The notes: generated from the letters alone by a model not told the origin. A stretch of DNA of 45,190 nucleotides from Gammaproteobacteria bacterium (GCA_022712945.1 JAFLJP010000144.1:1-45190), one strand, 5' to 3'; shown: positions 9,517-18,958, numbered from the stretch's first letter. Numbers and translations are program-made.

Positions 9517-10566
9517 TCATTCCATCAACAGACTGTCTTTCGATAGCGGCCAGCCGTGGGTATGCTGAAGAAGCAACTGAAACATCATCTCAATATGATC
9601 AGGAGAGGCATTCAATGCTGAAATATATCGAAATAACTCCCCGCCTGCGGCAAGAAATATTTCACGATTTTCCACATCAATCTCCTCGATCGTCTCCAGA
9701 CAGTCGACCGAAAAACCAGGACAGATAACCGCGACACGCTTTATCCCCTTGGAAGGTAAAGCGGCCAGTGTTTCATCGGTATAGGGCTGCAACCACGGCT
9801 CTTTTCCAAAACGGGACTGAAATGTGATTAAATAAGACTCTTTCTCCAATCCTAACTGTTCAGCAACCAGACGGGCAGTTTTTTGACAAAAGTTGTAATA
9901 GGGGTCACCTGCCTCACAATAACGCGTGGGTGTACCGTGGAAAGAGAACAGCAGTAACTCATCTTTCTCCTCTGTTTGCGACCAAGCACTTTCAACACTT
10001 TTGGCTAATGCAGAAATATAAGCGGGATGATCATCATAACCGTTGATAAAACGCAGCTCAGGAATCCAGCGCCACTGCTGCAATTCACGATAGATAACAT
10101 CAAAGCAGGAGGCCGTTGTCGCCGCCGAATACTGTGGATAGAGTGGCAGCACCACCAAATGTTGCACATTCGCTTCTTTTAGCTTATCCAAGGCAGAAAC
10201 AATAGATGGATTACCATAACGCATCCCGAGTTCCACAACAAAATGAGGCGAAACCTCACCTTGTAAACGCGCCTGCAGGGCCTGCGCTTGTTGTTGGGAT
10301 GTAACTAGGAGCGGTGCACCCTGCTCACTCCAGACAGATTGATACGCCTGTGCCGATTTTTTTGGACGTGTACGTAAAATAATGCCATGAAGAATCAACC
10401 ACCAAAGCGGTCGTGACATCTCAACCACCCGGGGGTCCCACAAAAATTCAGCCAGATAGCGCCGTAACGCCGAGGGCGTTGGCGCATCCGGGCTACCCAG
10501 GTTCAACAACAACACCCCGACCCTGGCTTGGTGACCACCAGACAACTTTTCACTCTTGTATTTCAT
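9517..10566 (-). CDS. hemH: Ferrochelatase
   Basis: Inserts ferrous iron into protoporphyrin IX, the last step of heme synthesis, at the membrane face in the cytoplasm. The 349-residue protein has the family signatures VGVLLLNLGSPDAPTPSALRRYLAEFL at the N-terminus, PLYPQYSAATTAS in the middle, the active-site histidine in LLFSFHGTP, and the C-terminal VICPGFSVDCLETIEEIDVENREIF with conserved acidic residues. The start at 10566 is the only ATG close to the family N-terminus. It is a single gene, 65 bp upstream of the ATPase gene on the same strand and divergent from psd. Heme demand fits the respiratory chain encoded later in the window. Confidence 0.96.
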   Translation of the reverse strand: MKYKSEKLSGGHQARVGVLLLNLGSPDAPTPSALRRYLAEFLWDPRVVEMSRPLWWLILHGIILRTRPKKSAQAYQSVWSEQGAPLLVTSQQQAQALQARLQGEVSPHFVVELGMRYGNPSIVSALDKLKEANVQHLVVLPLYPQYSAATTASCFDVIYRELQQWRWIPELRFINGYDDHPAYISALAKSVESAWSQTEEKDELLLFSFHGTPTRYCEAGDPYYNFCQKTARLVAEQLGLEKESYLITFQSRFGKEPWLQPYTDETLAALPSKGIKRVAVICPGFSVDCLETIEEIDVENREIFLAAGGELFRYISALNASPDHIEMMFQLLLQHTHGWPLSKDSLLME

Positions 10567-10798
10567 AAAAACCTAAACGCCATTGCAGCGTAATGCTACT
10601 GTTTAACAACGATATTATGCCGAGTATCCCATACTAAACCGTAATTACTAAACACAAAAGGTGTCAAAAGAAATCTCCAAGCCAATCGAATATGCCTGTT
10701 TCATCAGTTTTTACTAACCACATAACAAAAGTAGGCTCTAATCTATCTGGAGTTGTGATAATCTCGCTCACCAAACATTCAGCTATCAAGACGTTAAC

Positions 10799-11689
10799 AT
10801 GAAACAAGACCCATCATCTGCCACTCTTATTGACTACCTAAAAGCAGTGCCACTCTATATTTTGCCACAACACTTGCTCTCTCGAATGATGTTGGCACTC
10901 ACCAGAGTACGTTTTGCCCCCTTTAAAAACTTACATATCTGCTGGTTTAGCCAGCAGTTTAATATCAATATGGATGAGGCCAAGCAACCCGAACCAACCG
11001 CTTACCCCACCTTTAACCACTTCTTCACCCGCGAACTCAGGGAAGATGCCCGCCACATCGTCTCTGGCGAAATGCAGCTCGCCTGCCCTGTTGATGGCGT
11101 TGTCAGTCAATCTGAAGCCATTAATGATGGCCGCATCTACCAGGCCAAAGGGCATCACTACACCCTGAAAGCCTTGTTTGGAGGAGATCAACAGTTGACG
11201 GAAACCTTCCAGAAGGGCTGTTTCTCCACCATCTACCTTTCACCAAGAGATTACCACCGCATCCACATGCCCTGTGACGCAAAGCTGTTACAAATGCAGC
11301 ATGTACCTGGCCGCCTGTTCAGCGTTAATAACGCGTCAGCCAACGTTATTCCCGGACTGTTTGCACGCAACGAGCGTGTGGTGACGCTATTTGAAACCCA
11401 GCACGGGCCAATGGCGATGGTGCTGGTGGGTGCCATATTTGTTGGCAGCATCGAGACCACCTGGCACGGTGTGGTTACCCCGCCATCACGCCATAATGTT
11501 AAGCAGTGGCACTACGAGGGTGAGAGTCAGGTAAACTTTAAAAAAGGCGAAGAGATGGGTCGTTTTAATATGGGATCAACCGTCATCGTGCTCTTTGCAA
11601 ATCCAGAAGTAAAATTTGCAGAGAACATTCAAGCGGGAGAGCCGGTTCAACTAGGGCAACTGCTGGCAGAACAACAGCCGCAGGAATAA
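10799..11689 (+). CDS. psd: Phosphatidylserine decarboxylase (proenzyme)
   Basis: Makes phosphatidylethanolamine from phosphatidylserine at the inner membrane. The 296-residue proenzyme carries the self-cleavage site as FNMGSTVIVLF. The Gly-Ser bond at 259/260 would be cut to give the pyruvoyl-bearing alpha chain. The usual form is LGST, so Met replaces Leu. Other signatures are FNHFFTRELR, the catalytic-triad aspartate in CPVDGVVSQ and the histidine in SPRDYHRIHMP. The start ATG lies at the end of a 232-bp divergent promoter region shared with hemH, with no strong Shine-Dalgarno. A CTAG-flanked mobile element begins about 25 bp behind the stop codon. Confidence 0.96.
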   Translation: MKQDPSSATLIDYLKAVPLYILPQHLLSRMMLALTRVRFAPFKNLHICWFSQQFNINMDEAKQPEPTAYPTFNHFFTRELREDARHIVSGEMQLACPVDGVVSQSEAINDGRIYQAKGHHYTLKALFGGDQQLTETFQKGCFSTIYLSPRDYHRIHMPCDAKLLQMQHVPGRLFSVNNASANVIPGLFARNERVVTLFETQHGPMAMVLVGAIFVGSIETTWHGVVTPPSRHNVKQWHYEGESQVNFKKGEEMGRFNMGSTVIVLFANPEVKFAENIQAGEPVQLGQLLAEQQPQE

Positions 11690-11718
11690 TCGACCATATT
11701 GAACTACCATTAAGCTAG

Positions 11719-11977
11719 TACAGCAACCACTTTATATTGACGGGTCAGCGACCCTGTGGCATTTCGCATCAAGGCACAGCTCGCGGGCAATGGTTGTTCC
11801 CTTGGTAAGGGCTGTCACGCCGAGGCGGAATGCCACAGGGTTGCCCGAAGGGTTGCTCTGTCTGCTTCCATGGCGGCGTTGTGCTTCTTGTGAAGGGAAC
11901 AACCATTCCCTGCGAAGCACGCCTTGCCACGAAAACAGACAGAACAACTGACCCGTCAATATAAAGTGGTTGATGTA
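11719..11977. mobile_element. Palindromic element C with 30-bp terminal inverted repeats, flanked by CTAG
   Basis: A 259-bp element whose ends are inverted copies of one another over 30 bp with a single mismatch (TACAGCAACCACTTTATATT.. at the left, ending ..GACGGGTCAG). CTAG stands on both sides (11715-11718 and 11978-11981). Inside are two further hairpins: CCCTGTGGCATT pairs with AATGCCACAGGG, and a GTCTGYTT..GTGCTTC arm pairs with GAAGCAC..AACAGAC. The 15-mer AATGGTTGTTCCCTT lies at 11789-11803 and inverted at 11893-11907, and also in family B copy 1. No transposase is encoded. With its flanks it accounts for most of the gene-free stretch 11690-12004. Confidence 0.8.
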
Positions 11978-12004
11978 CTAGGACAACAGCTCAGGAGAAT
12001 GATC

Positions 12005-12187
12005 ATGAATGACCCGAAAATCAAGCCAGAAGAACCCGAAGTACTCGCCTGTCAGATCTGCATGAAAGAGGTTCCAAAAGATCTGTCAAAGAGCGCAGAG
12101 GGGGTTGAATATGTCTACCACTTCTGCGGTCAGGAGTGCTTTGAAAAGTGGGAAAAACAGGATGATGATCAGGAAGCCTCTAAATAG
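12005..12187 (+). CDS. Small Cys-rich DUF3330-type protein
   Basis: A 60-residue cytosolic protein with CQIC near the N-terminus and HFCGQECFEKW near the C-terminus, a likely Cys4 metal (zinc) site. The pattern ACQICMKEVPK..EGVEYVYHFCGQECFEKW is what I recall for DUF3330, a small gammaproteobacterial family of unknown function. The frame is open further upstream into the mobile element. AGGAG at 11993-11997 places translation start at the ATG at 12005 (7-base spacing); the ATG at 11999 is only one base from it. The mobile element ends 24 bp before the start, so the promoter lies within or beyond it. It converges with epmA 35 bp away. Confidence 0.75.
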   Translation: MNDPKIKPEEPEVLACQICMKEVPKDLSKSAEGVEYVYHFCGQECFEKWEKQDDDQEASK

Positions 12188-12222
12188 ATCAGCGTAAAAT
12201 GGGCGAGAGTTGTTCAGGAGAC

Positions 12223-13203
12223 TCAAGCTTTTGTAAAATCGAAACTGATCACCTCTGCTATTGAGTCAGCACCGCAGGCCAGCATTACCAAGCGATCTAC
12301 CCCCAGTGCAACACCGGCACTCGGGGGCATTCCGGATGATAGGGCGGAAAGAAATGCTTCATCCAACGGGTTTTGCGTTAAACCCAACTCGCGCCGCTGA
12401 GAAATATCCTCCTCGAAGCGCTGTCGCTGTTCAAGCGCATCCACCAGTTCGTGAAAACCGTTCACCAACTCAACTCCGTCCAAATAGAGTTCAAAGCGTT
12501 CAGCCACATCAGGATTTCCCGGCCTGACAATGGCGAGTGCCGCCTGTGACGGTGGATAGTCACACAAAAAGGTTAACCGCCCCCTACCCAAATGAGGCTC
12601 AATGGCGTGACTCAAAATCAAGTCAAGCCAGCCATCCCTTGTCACACCACCCGCATCCCACGAAGTTGAAATTCCCAGGCGATCAGAGCAGAGCTTTAAT
12701 TCATCAACCGTGGCCACGAATGGATCCACACCCGCATAGTGTAAAAAAGCGTGCTGGTAAGTCAGGGTCTCACTTGAAGAGAACTCTCGATACGGAGCCA
12801 GCAGTGTCAACAGCAGACTCTCCACTTCGACCATCAACTGCTGATGATTCCACCCGGGACGGTACCACTCCAACAGCGTAAATTCAGGGTTGTGACGCCG
12901 CCCGCTCTCCTCCTGACGAAAAACTTTGCAGATCTGATAGATCGCCCCACAGCCAGAGGCCAGCAAACGCTTCATTGGGAATTCAGGCGAAGTATGAAGG
13001 TGATAACCTCGACCGTGGGTACTAAAACTTTCAATTGAGGGGTCACTCAACGCAGCTCGACTCAAAACAGGTGTCTCCACCTCCAGCACTTCACGCGCAG
13101 CAAAAAAAGCACGTATCTCCGACAAGATACGCGCCCTTATTTTCAGGTTTTCAAGTGATGCCGAAGGATGCCAGTCAGCGTCAATCCTTGGCACGAGAAA
13201 CAT
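12223..13203 (-). CDS. epmA: EF-P--(R)-beta-lysine ligase
   Basis: Truncated lysyl-tRNA-synthetase paralogue (GenX/PoxA/YjeA) that attaches (R)-beta-lysine to a lysine of elongation factor P. It is a class II synthetase core of about 326 residues without the anticodon-binding domain. Motif 2 is seen in [23 protein letters not shown] and motif 3 in [19 protein letters not shown]. The frame is open to 13224. I choose the ATG at 13203 because it gives a family-like N-terminus ([16 protein letters not shown]). It overlaps the end of efp by about 23 bases in another frame, implying translational coupling. A GTG at 13194 is a further option. Its substrate protein efp and the aminomutase epmB are both adjacent. 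Confidence 0.93.
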   Translation of the reverse strand: MFLVPRIDADWHPSASLENLKIRARILSEIRAFFAAREVLEVETPVLSRAALSDPSIESFSTHGRGYHLHTSPEFPMKRLLASGCGAIYQICKVFRQEESGRRHNPEFTLLEWYRPGWNHQQLMVEVESLLLTLLAPYREFSSSETLTYQHAFLHYAGVDPFVATVDELKLCSDRLGISTSWDAGGVTRDGWLDLILSHAIEPHLGRGRLTFLCDYPPSQAALAIVRPGNPDVAERFELYLDGVELVNGFHELVDALEQRQRFEEDISQRRELGLTQNPLDEAFLSALSSGMPPSAGVALGVDRLVMLACGADSIAEVISFDFTKA

Positions 13204-13750
13204 ACTCACTAGAGCGGGTATCAACCTTCAGCACATCACCAATATTAATAAATAGTGGCACACGCACCACAGCACCGGTCTCCAACGTAGCGGGTTTGCC
13301 TCCACCGCCCGAGGTATCACCACGGACACCTGGGTCTGTCTCTGCCACGGTCAACTCAACAAAATTAGGCGGTGTGACAGAAATAGGCGCATCATTCCAT
13401 AACGTGAGTGTATAAACATCCTGCTCTTTCAACCACGGTTTGGCATCAGCGACCGCCGATTCAGAAACACCAATCTGCTCAAAAGTCTCTTGGTTCATGA
13501 AATACCAAAACTCACTATCGGCGTAGAGGTACTGCATATCAGTCTCCATCACATCAGCCGCCTCAACACTTTCACCCGACTTAAAGGTACGTTCGACCAC
13601 CCGCCCTGTCTTCAGATTACGGATTTTCACACGGCTGAACGCCTGCCCTTTACCCGGCTTTACAAATTCATTTTCGATAACCGAGCAAGGGTCACCATCC
13701 AGCATGATCTTCAGGCCGCCACGGAATTCATTAGTACTGTATGTAGCCAT
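13181..13750 (-). CDS. efp: Elongation factor P
   Basis: Ribosome-binding factor of 189 residues that rescues ribosomes stalled at consecutive prolines. Three beta-barrel domains are expected from the length. The modification loop is KPGKGQAF with K34 as the lysine that takes beta-lysine in the EpmA/EpmB pathway, matching the two enzymes encoded on either side. The C-terminal signature [29 protein letters not shown] is typical. epmA overlaps its 3' end on the same strand; epmB starts 52 bp away on the opposite strand. No EpmC hydroxylase gene is visible. Confidence 0.97.
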   Translation of the reverse strand: MATYSTNEFRGGLKIMLDGDPCSVIENEFVKPGKGQAFSRVKIRNLKTGRVVERTFKSGESVEAADVMETDMQYLYADSEFWYFMNQETFEQIGVSESAVADAKPWLKEQDVYTLTLWNDAPISVTPPNFVELTVAETDPGVRGDTSGGGGKPATLETGAVVRVPLFINIGDVLKVDTRSSEYVSRAKD

Positions 13751-13802
13751 TTCACCCTCATTCTGAGAAAATTATCTAATTAATGAAATACAAAAGAGCC
13801 TT

Positions 13803-14810
13803 ATGATAGCGCGAACTTACCCAATATGGCAGACCCCCACATGGCAGAAGGAGCTCGCTCAAGCAATTCGAGACCCTAAAACCCTTCTCAATCGACTAAA
13901 CCTCAGTCACCATCAGCTTCCAGAGCAGTACCAAGCTTGCAAACAATTTCCCTTGCGAGTCACCGAAAGCTATCTTTCACGCATGCGGGTGGGTGACCCA
14001 CAAGACCCTCTACTGCTACAAATATTGCCGCAGCCACGGGAACTTGACCGTATCGATGGCTATGAAATTGACCCTATTGGAGACCAAGAATCAATCGCAC
14101 TCCCCGGTTTATTGCATAAGTATGAAGGGCGCTGCCTGTTAATCACCACCGCAAGCTGCGCAACACATTGCCGCTACTGCTTTCGCCGCCACTTTCCTTA
14201 TCAAAAATCACAACTGGATGAAAAATCACTTGCACAAGCACTCACCTACATCGCAACAGATACCAGCCTAAGCGAAGTGATTCTCAGCGGCGGTGACCCG
14301 CTATCACTCAGTGACGAGCGCCTCGCACACCTCGTATCCAAACTAAACGACATCCCTCACCTCAAGCGGCTGCGCATCCACACCCGGCAACCGGTGGTGC
14401 TGCCTAGTCGTATCACCAACAAACTGATAGAGATACTGACCTGTAGCCGCTTACAAACGGTGGTCGTTCTTCATTTCAACCATGCAAATGAATTTGATAA
14501 TGAAGTTGAGTCCGCGATAAACAAACTGGCCCACCGCAACATCACCCTATTCAACCAGAGTGTGCTACTAAAAGGCATCAACGATTCTGCCTCATCACTA
14601 AAGAGGCTCAGTGAAAAATTATTTGAACAACGCATTATCCCCTACTACCTCCACCGCCTGGACAAAGTCTCTGGTGCTGCACATTTTGATATACCGATCA
14701 AGCAGGCGCGACAGCTCCACCAACAACTCAGTGCGATCCTTCCTGGCTACCTGGTGCCAACCTTAGTACAAGAACAGGCAGGAGAACCCAATAAAACAGT
14801 GATAACATAG
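13803..14810 (+). CDS. epmB: EF-P (R)-beta-lysine 2,3-aminomutase
   Basis: Radical SAM enzyme (YjeK) that converts alpha-lysine to (R)-beta-lysine for EF-P modification. The 335-residue protein has the iron-sulfur cluster motif CATHCRYCFRRHFPY (C119, C123, C126) and the GGDPL motif (ILSGGDPLSLSD). Segments for PLP and substrate binding follow (RIHTRQPVVLPSRI; FNQSVLLKGIND; YYLHRLDKVSGAAHF). It lacks the long N- and C-terminal extensions of clostridial lysine 2,3-aminomutase, as expected for EpmB. It is divergent from efp over a 52-bp intergenic space that must hold both promoters. Confidence 0.95.
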   Translation: MIARTYPIWQTPTWQKELAQAIRDPKTLLNRLNLSHHQLPEQYQACKQFPLRVTESYLSRMRVGDPQDPLLLQILPQPRELDRIDGYEIDPIGDQESIALPGLLHKYEGRCLLITTASCATHCRYCFRRHFPYQKSQLDEKSLAQALTYIATDTSLSEVILSGGDPLSLSDERLAHLVSKLNDIPHLKRLRIHTRQPVVLPSRITNKLIEILTCSRLQTVVVLHFNHANEFDNEVESAINKLAHRNITLFNQSVLLKGINDSASSLKRLSEKLFEQRIIPYYLHRLDKVSGAAHFDIPIKQARQLHQQLSAILPGYLVPTLVQEQAGEPNKTVIT

Positions 14811-15002
14811 CCTTTGCACAAAATATAGATGACGAATTTCAGCCACTTTCATCCATTATTTGTTTCAAAAAAGAGCTCATAACGTGAAACTGATCACAAT
14901 ATATTGCATATTTAAGCTAGGAGAACTAAAATTAATAGATAGCGTGAGAGCGCCTTTAAGTTAGACAAGTGACGCTGAAAGCATGAATGGAAATATGTAG
15001 AG

Positions 15003-16739
15003 GTGTGGAGCCTTAACTTCGAAATACCTGAGCAAAAAAATCAGGTAAGCAGTGGCCGTGACCTCCGCCCTAAAGTAATAGGGCGTTGGCTGGAGGATCT
15101 GCCACGCGCCAACGTAGGGGTGATGGCAAAACAGATCTACACTTTACTGGTAGAGAGCAACGCCCTCAAGCGCTCCCCATCAGAGCGATTAAAGCTGCTC
15201 CAGCAACTTTACAATCCAGTCGATTACATTCTTAAGGCAATGGAGAAACACTATGTGGGTCTCTCTCTCCCATTTCCTGACAAAAATCAAAAAATAGCAC
15301 TTCTGGCACAGAGCCTACTACAAGAGATGATTATCGCTCATAAATCGATCATTCTCGACAGCTTCTATGGTGAAAAGCCAAGTAAAAACCGCCTACAATT
15401 GGCCACTGTCATGCAAAACCACATGGCGTTTAACAATCGGCTCTTGCTGTGCCTGCATCTAACCTACAGCGCAATACCCAAGGAATTTTGGCGTGAACAG
15501 TGCCTGATTCTACAATATGCCGAACAGCTATCCATCACTGATCTGGCGGTATTTGGTAACAGCTCACCCTGGAGCGTCATCAACCGCTTCAAGCAGGCTA
15601 TCCTGCTGACCATCGCCCCCCCCTGTAGCCTGGGACAGCAAGAAATACTACGATTCAATCACTATTTAACAGAGTGGAGCCCCCATTGCCGCCTACTCAG
15701 CATGAAAAAATATACGCCTGGATTACACACCCTGTTTATCGACTTACACGGTGATGAAGGCCCCAAATATATCGAAAATCTCGAGTGGCATAGTCATAGC
15801 TGGCGAATTATTGATACTGGAGCGCTAATACCGGCCATAGAGGGTGAAATAACCAAGACCCGTGACAACCTTGCCTCTATCCAGCTCCATCGGGAGACAC
15901 TACAGCGGCTACAAAAACAGCTGGGAAGTGAGAAAAAAAGACAGTTTAATCGTATGGAAAAACGGGATGCATTTACCCTCGCTATTGGTATCAGTGCAAT
16001 ACACTGGATGCTTAGCCATCATATTGGGGTCAGTAATTATGATGTGGTACGCCCGGCCTGCTATATGAACGCCTTCATAACCAATGTCGGACATAGCGAT
16101 GCTCCTGACGTTTGGAATCTCTATCGCAAAGCAGAGATGAATAATACACTGGGAGGGGGGAATTCCGATAAGCCCATCGAACACGAAACATATGATTTTG
16201 ATGTTGTTGATGAAAGTGCGAATGGCTTTAAACTAAAACTCAAACAAAAACAAGCCGCCAGCGGCCTCAAGGTTGGCGAATTAATCAGTCTGCACAAAGG
16301 CTTTAATGGCACAGGAAAGCACTTTGGATTAGCATTAATCCGCTGGCTACACCGCACTGTCGACAATGAATTCATGATTGGAGTTGAACTCATTGCACCC
16401 CACGCATTACCTGTTGAGGTAAGCCTGCATTCCGAAAATGAAAACCCAAACTTTCAACATAAGATGCGAGCACTGCTTCTTCCTGAACAGCCAGCAATCA
16501 ACCAACCAACAGCACTAATAATGCCCAACACCTTCAAAGAAAACCAACAAGTCCTATTACAAAACGGGGGTGGGCAAGAGGGTGAATTAATTATCCTCAA
16601 GCAACAAAAGAACCAAGGAAGCAGTTATGCTCAATATCAATATGAACGCATAGAAAGAAAAACCCAACACACCCCAAAAACACCATTTAATACCCAAAGA
16701 AATGATGATATTCTTGATAATAACTGGGAGCTTCTTTAG
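15003..16739 (+). CDS. PilZ-like domain protein, helical N-terminus (candidate c-di-GMP effector)
   Basis: Product of 578 residues with no signal peptide or membrane helix. About 370 N-terminal residues look helical (ERLKLLQQLYNPVDYILKAMEKHY; QEILRFNHYLTEW; a charged coil near HRETLQRLQKQLGSEKKRQ). The C-terminal third has alternating beta pattern with DESANG at 403-408, matching the second PilZ motif (D/N-x-S-x-x-G). An RxxxR motif ahead of it is not evident, so c-di-GMP binding is uncertain. The layout is shared with the 581-residue protein at 20000-21745. The FimX-like gene follows directly. The start used is GTG at 15003, without a strong Shine-Dalgarno, so the true start could differ. 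The 192-bp upstream region shows no riboswitch I can recognise. Confidence 0.6.
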   Translation: MWSLNFEIPEQKNQVSSGRDLRPKVIGRWLEDLPRANVGVMAKQIYTLLVESNALKRSPSERLKLLQQLYNPVDYILKAMEKHYVGLSLPFPDKNQKIALLAQSLLQEMIIAHKSIILDSFYGEKPSKNRLQLATVMQNHMAFNNRLLLCLHLTYSAIPKEFWREQCLILQYAEQLSITDLAVFGNSSPWSVINRFKQAILLTIAPPCSLGQQEILRFNHYLTEWSPHCRLLSMKKYTPGLHTLFIDLHGDEGPKYIENLEWHSHSWRIIDTGALIPAIEGEITKTRDNLASIQLHRETLQRLQKQLGSEKKRQFNRMEKRDAFTLAIGISAIHWMLSHHIGVSNYDVVRPACYMNAFITNVGHSDAPDVWNLYRKAEMNNTLGGGNSDKPIEHETYDFDVVDESANGFKLKLKQKQAASGLKVGELISLHKGFNGTGKHFGLALIRWLHRTVDNEFMIGVELIAPHALPVEVSLHSENENPNFQHKMRALLLPEQPAINQPTALIMPNTFKENQQVLLQNGGGQEGELIILKQQKNQGSSYAQYQYERIERKTQHTPKTPFNTQRNDDILDNNWELL

Positions 16740-16782
16740 GCAAAAAACCGTTACAATCCGTCCGACCAAGAAAGGAACTATA

Positions 16783-18852
16783 TTGAAAAAAAATACCCTC
16801 AATCTTCTCATCTGGGAGCATGGGCAAGAGCAGTGTGAACAACACATAAACACCCTTAAAAACAGTGGCTTTGCCGTAAGGGAACGGCTAATAAAAAATA
16901 GCGAAGCACTACAGAGCGCACTTTCTGAAAGAAGCTGGGATATTCTAATTGTGAATACGGGAGCAATCGACCAACCCGCATTAACACTTCAACAGCAGAT
17001 CAGCATACAACAACCAAACCTCATCACGAGCTACCTGCACTCTACTGAGGATTGCGAGTCGATTTACGCACTCTATACGGCCGGGGCAACCCAAGTCATC
17101 GAACCAGAGCAAATCAAACTTCTTGAGGTTTTACTCCCAAGAGTGATCAACTGCCACACCCTGCAAGGCCAGCTCTATCTTGCCCAGCAAAAAATAGAAG
17201 AAGAGCAACAACGAAATCGAATATTAATGGACAGCTCTCGTGATGCCATCGCCTATATTCAAGATGGAATGCACGCCTACACCAACACATCCTATGTTGA
17301 GATGTTTCATATTGATGAACAGGATGAACTGGAAAGCACACCACTATTAGACCTCATCGACACAGCATCCCGCGATGAAATAAAAAACATTTTACGTCAA
17401 TTCAGCCGACAGGAGCTAACACACACAACGCTCGACTGCACCGCCATCAGAGACAACCAAGCACTGAAAGTTAGCATCGACTTCACTGAAGCACTACTGG
17501 ATGGTGAACCCAGCGTTCAACTTGTCATACAAGACCAGAGCTACGACGTCGAGCTGAGCCAAAAACTTGAGGAGCTAAGCAACAAAGACCTCGTCACCAA
17601 CCTAAGCAACCGCAGTCACTTTATCGAACAGCTAAAATCATTCATGGCCAGTGACACTGAGCAGGAAAAGCCATCTCATGCGATACTTTTCATCAAACTT
17701 GATAACTACTCTGAACTGCAACAACAACTCGGTATTGCCGGCTATGACGTACTGTTAAGAGATATCACCGACATCATTCAGCCAATATTGAAAGACTCCA
17801 ACAATTTGGCCCGCTTCTCCGATGAGATATTCACCTCTCGCCAACCGATACACCCTGACATCAGAATAGATGACCTTGCTCAAAATGTATGCAATGCCAT
17901 TGCCGCTGCCCACCTAGTGGTTGATGGTACAGAAGTCACAACCTCCGTCAGCATCGGCATTAGTCCCATTGAAAATGGGCAGCACTCCGTAGAGAAAATT
18001 TTGGTGGATGTGGAGCGTGCCTGTAACAGTGCACACGAAGCCGGTGGGAACCAGGTTAAGGAGCTGCATAACCTGGCTTCTGTAGATACACTGCAGAGCA
18101 GCTGCAATACCGTTGCCATCAAAAAAGCACTCAAAGAGAACAACTTCAGGCTGGTTTTTCAACCCATCGTCAGCTTACACGCCTCACCCGGCGGACGTTA
18201 CCAGGTTTTGCTACGCATGATCGATGACAAAGGCGAAGAGATTGCACCCGGTGAATTTCTCCCGACAGCAGAAAAAGAGGCCGGATTGATGAAAATGATT
18301 GATCGCTGGGTCATCGTCAACAGCATCAACAACTTGATCAAGCAGCGCCAGCAAAATAAAAAGGTACAGCTTTTTATTAAATTATCAGAAGAGTCGTTGC
18401 TCGACCCCGCAACCATCAAGTGGATCAGCAAATATCTCCATGACTCACGGATACCTGGTGACAACCTGGTATTTGAACTCAATCAAGAGCATGTTTTAAA
18501 ACATAAAAAGGAGTCTGAAACCTTTATAAACATGATAAACCAGCTCCACTGCCTCACCGCAATAGGTCACATTTTAGGCCTTCTGGAGTCGATCGATTAC
18601 CTTGCTCACCTCAACACCCATTTCCTTAAAATAGATGGCTTATTGATCAGCTCATTAGCCAATGACAATAGCTCACAGGAGATCACTAAAAAGATTGCCG
18701 CACTAGCACAAGCAAACAATAAACAGACGATTGCAGAGTTTGTACATGATGCCAATACGTTAGCCGTTCTCTGGCAACACGGTATCAATTTTGTTCAAGG
18801 TCACTACCTACAACAGCCTGACCATGAAATGAACTACAACTTTGAGGATTAA
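16783..18852 (+). CDS. FimX-like degenerate REC-PAS-GGDEF-EAL protein
   Basis: Cytoplasmic signalling protein of 689 residues, close to the 691 of FimX, which controls type IV pili. Domain order: a receiver-like fold without the phospho-Asp pocket (about 1-125), a PAS domain (RILMDSSRDAIAYIQDG onward), a GGDEF domain whose active-site loop reads SDEIF (346-350), and an EAL domain where EAL reads VLL (475-477) and the usual FxNIS reads FIKLS. LKID and FVQGHYLQQP are kept. Both enzymatic centres are thus degenerate, suggesting a c-di-GMP sensor, not an enzyme. The frame is open from 16702, overlapping the upstream gene. TTG at 16783 with AAGGA 7 bases before is the better start. The upstream PilZ-like gene is probably in the same transcript. 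Confidence 0.85.
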   Translation: MKKNTLNLLIWEHGQEQCEQHINTLKNSGFAVRERLIKNSEALQSALSERSWDILIVNTGAIDQPALTLQQQISIQQPNLITSYLHSTEDCESIYALYTAGATQVIEPEQIKLLEVLLPRVINCHTLQGQLYLAQQKIEEEQQRNRILMDSSRDAIAYIQDGMHAYTNTSYVEMFHIDEQDELESTPLLDLIDTASRDEIKNILRQFSRQELTHTTLDCTAIRDNQALKVSIDFTEALLDGEPSVQLVIQDQSYDVELSQKLEELSNKDLVTNLSNRSHFIEQLKSFMASDTEQEKPSHAILFIKLDNYSELQQQLGIAGYDVLLRDITDIIQPILKDSNNLARFSDEIFTSRQPIHPDIRIDDLAQNVCNAIAAAHLVVDGTEVTTSVSIGISPIENGQHSVEKILVDVERACNSAHEAGGNQVKELHNLASVDTLQSSCNTVAIKKALKENNFRLVFQPIVSLHASPGGRYQVLLRMIDDKGEEIAPGEFLPTAEKEAGLMKMIDRWVIVNSINNLIKQRQQNKKVQLFIKLSEESLLDPATIKWISKYLHDSRIPGDNLVFELNQEHVLKHKKESETFINMINQLHCLTAIGHILGLLESIDYLAHLNTHFLKIDGLLISSLANDNSSQEITKKIAALAQANNKQTIAEFVHDANTLAVLWQHGINFVQGHYLQQPDHEMNYNFED

Positions 18853-18917
18853 GAAAACACTGCACCCGTCATGATTGTGTCGTAGATAGCAGGAAAATAC
18901 AGCTATTTCAGACAATA

Positions 18918-18942
18918 AAAAAGGCAGATATTCTGCCTTTTT
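18918..18942. terminator. Bidirectional terminator between the FimX-like gene and htpX
   Basis: Stem AAAAAGGCAGA / TCTGCCTTTTT with a 3-base loop, A-run before and T-run after. It serves convergent genes on both strands: it starts 66 bp after the plus-strand stop and lies 17 bp beyond the htpX stop. Confidence 0.88.
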
Positions 18943-18958
18943 CTTAATCCGAAAATAG

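Noticed and set aside
11924..12004. Upstream extension of the DUF3330-type protein
   Set aside because: It would be encoded by element C, and the Shine-Dalgarno at 11993-11997 points to the ATG at 12005.
14811..15002. A c-di-GMP riboswitch ahead of the PilZ-like and FimX-like genes
   Set aside because: I looked for the GEMM core pattern and did not find it; only A/T-rich sequence with no clear structure is present.
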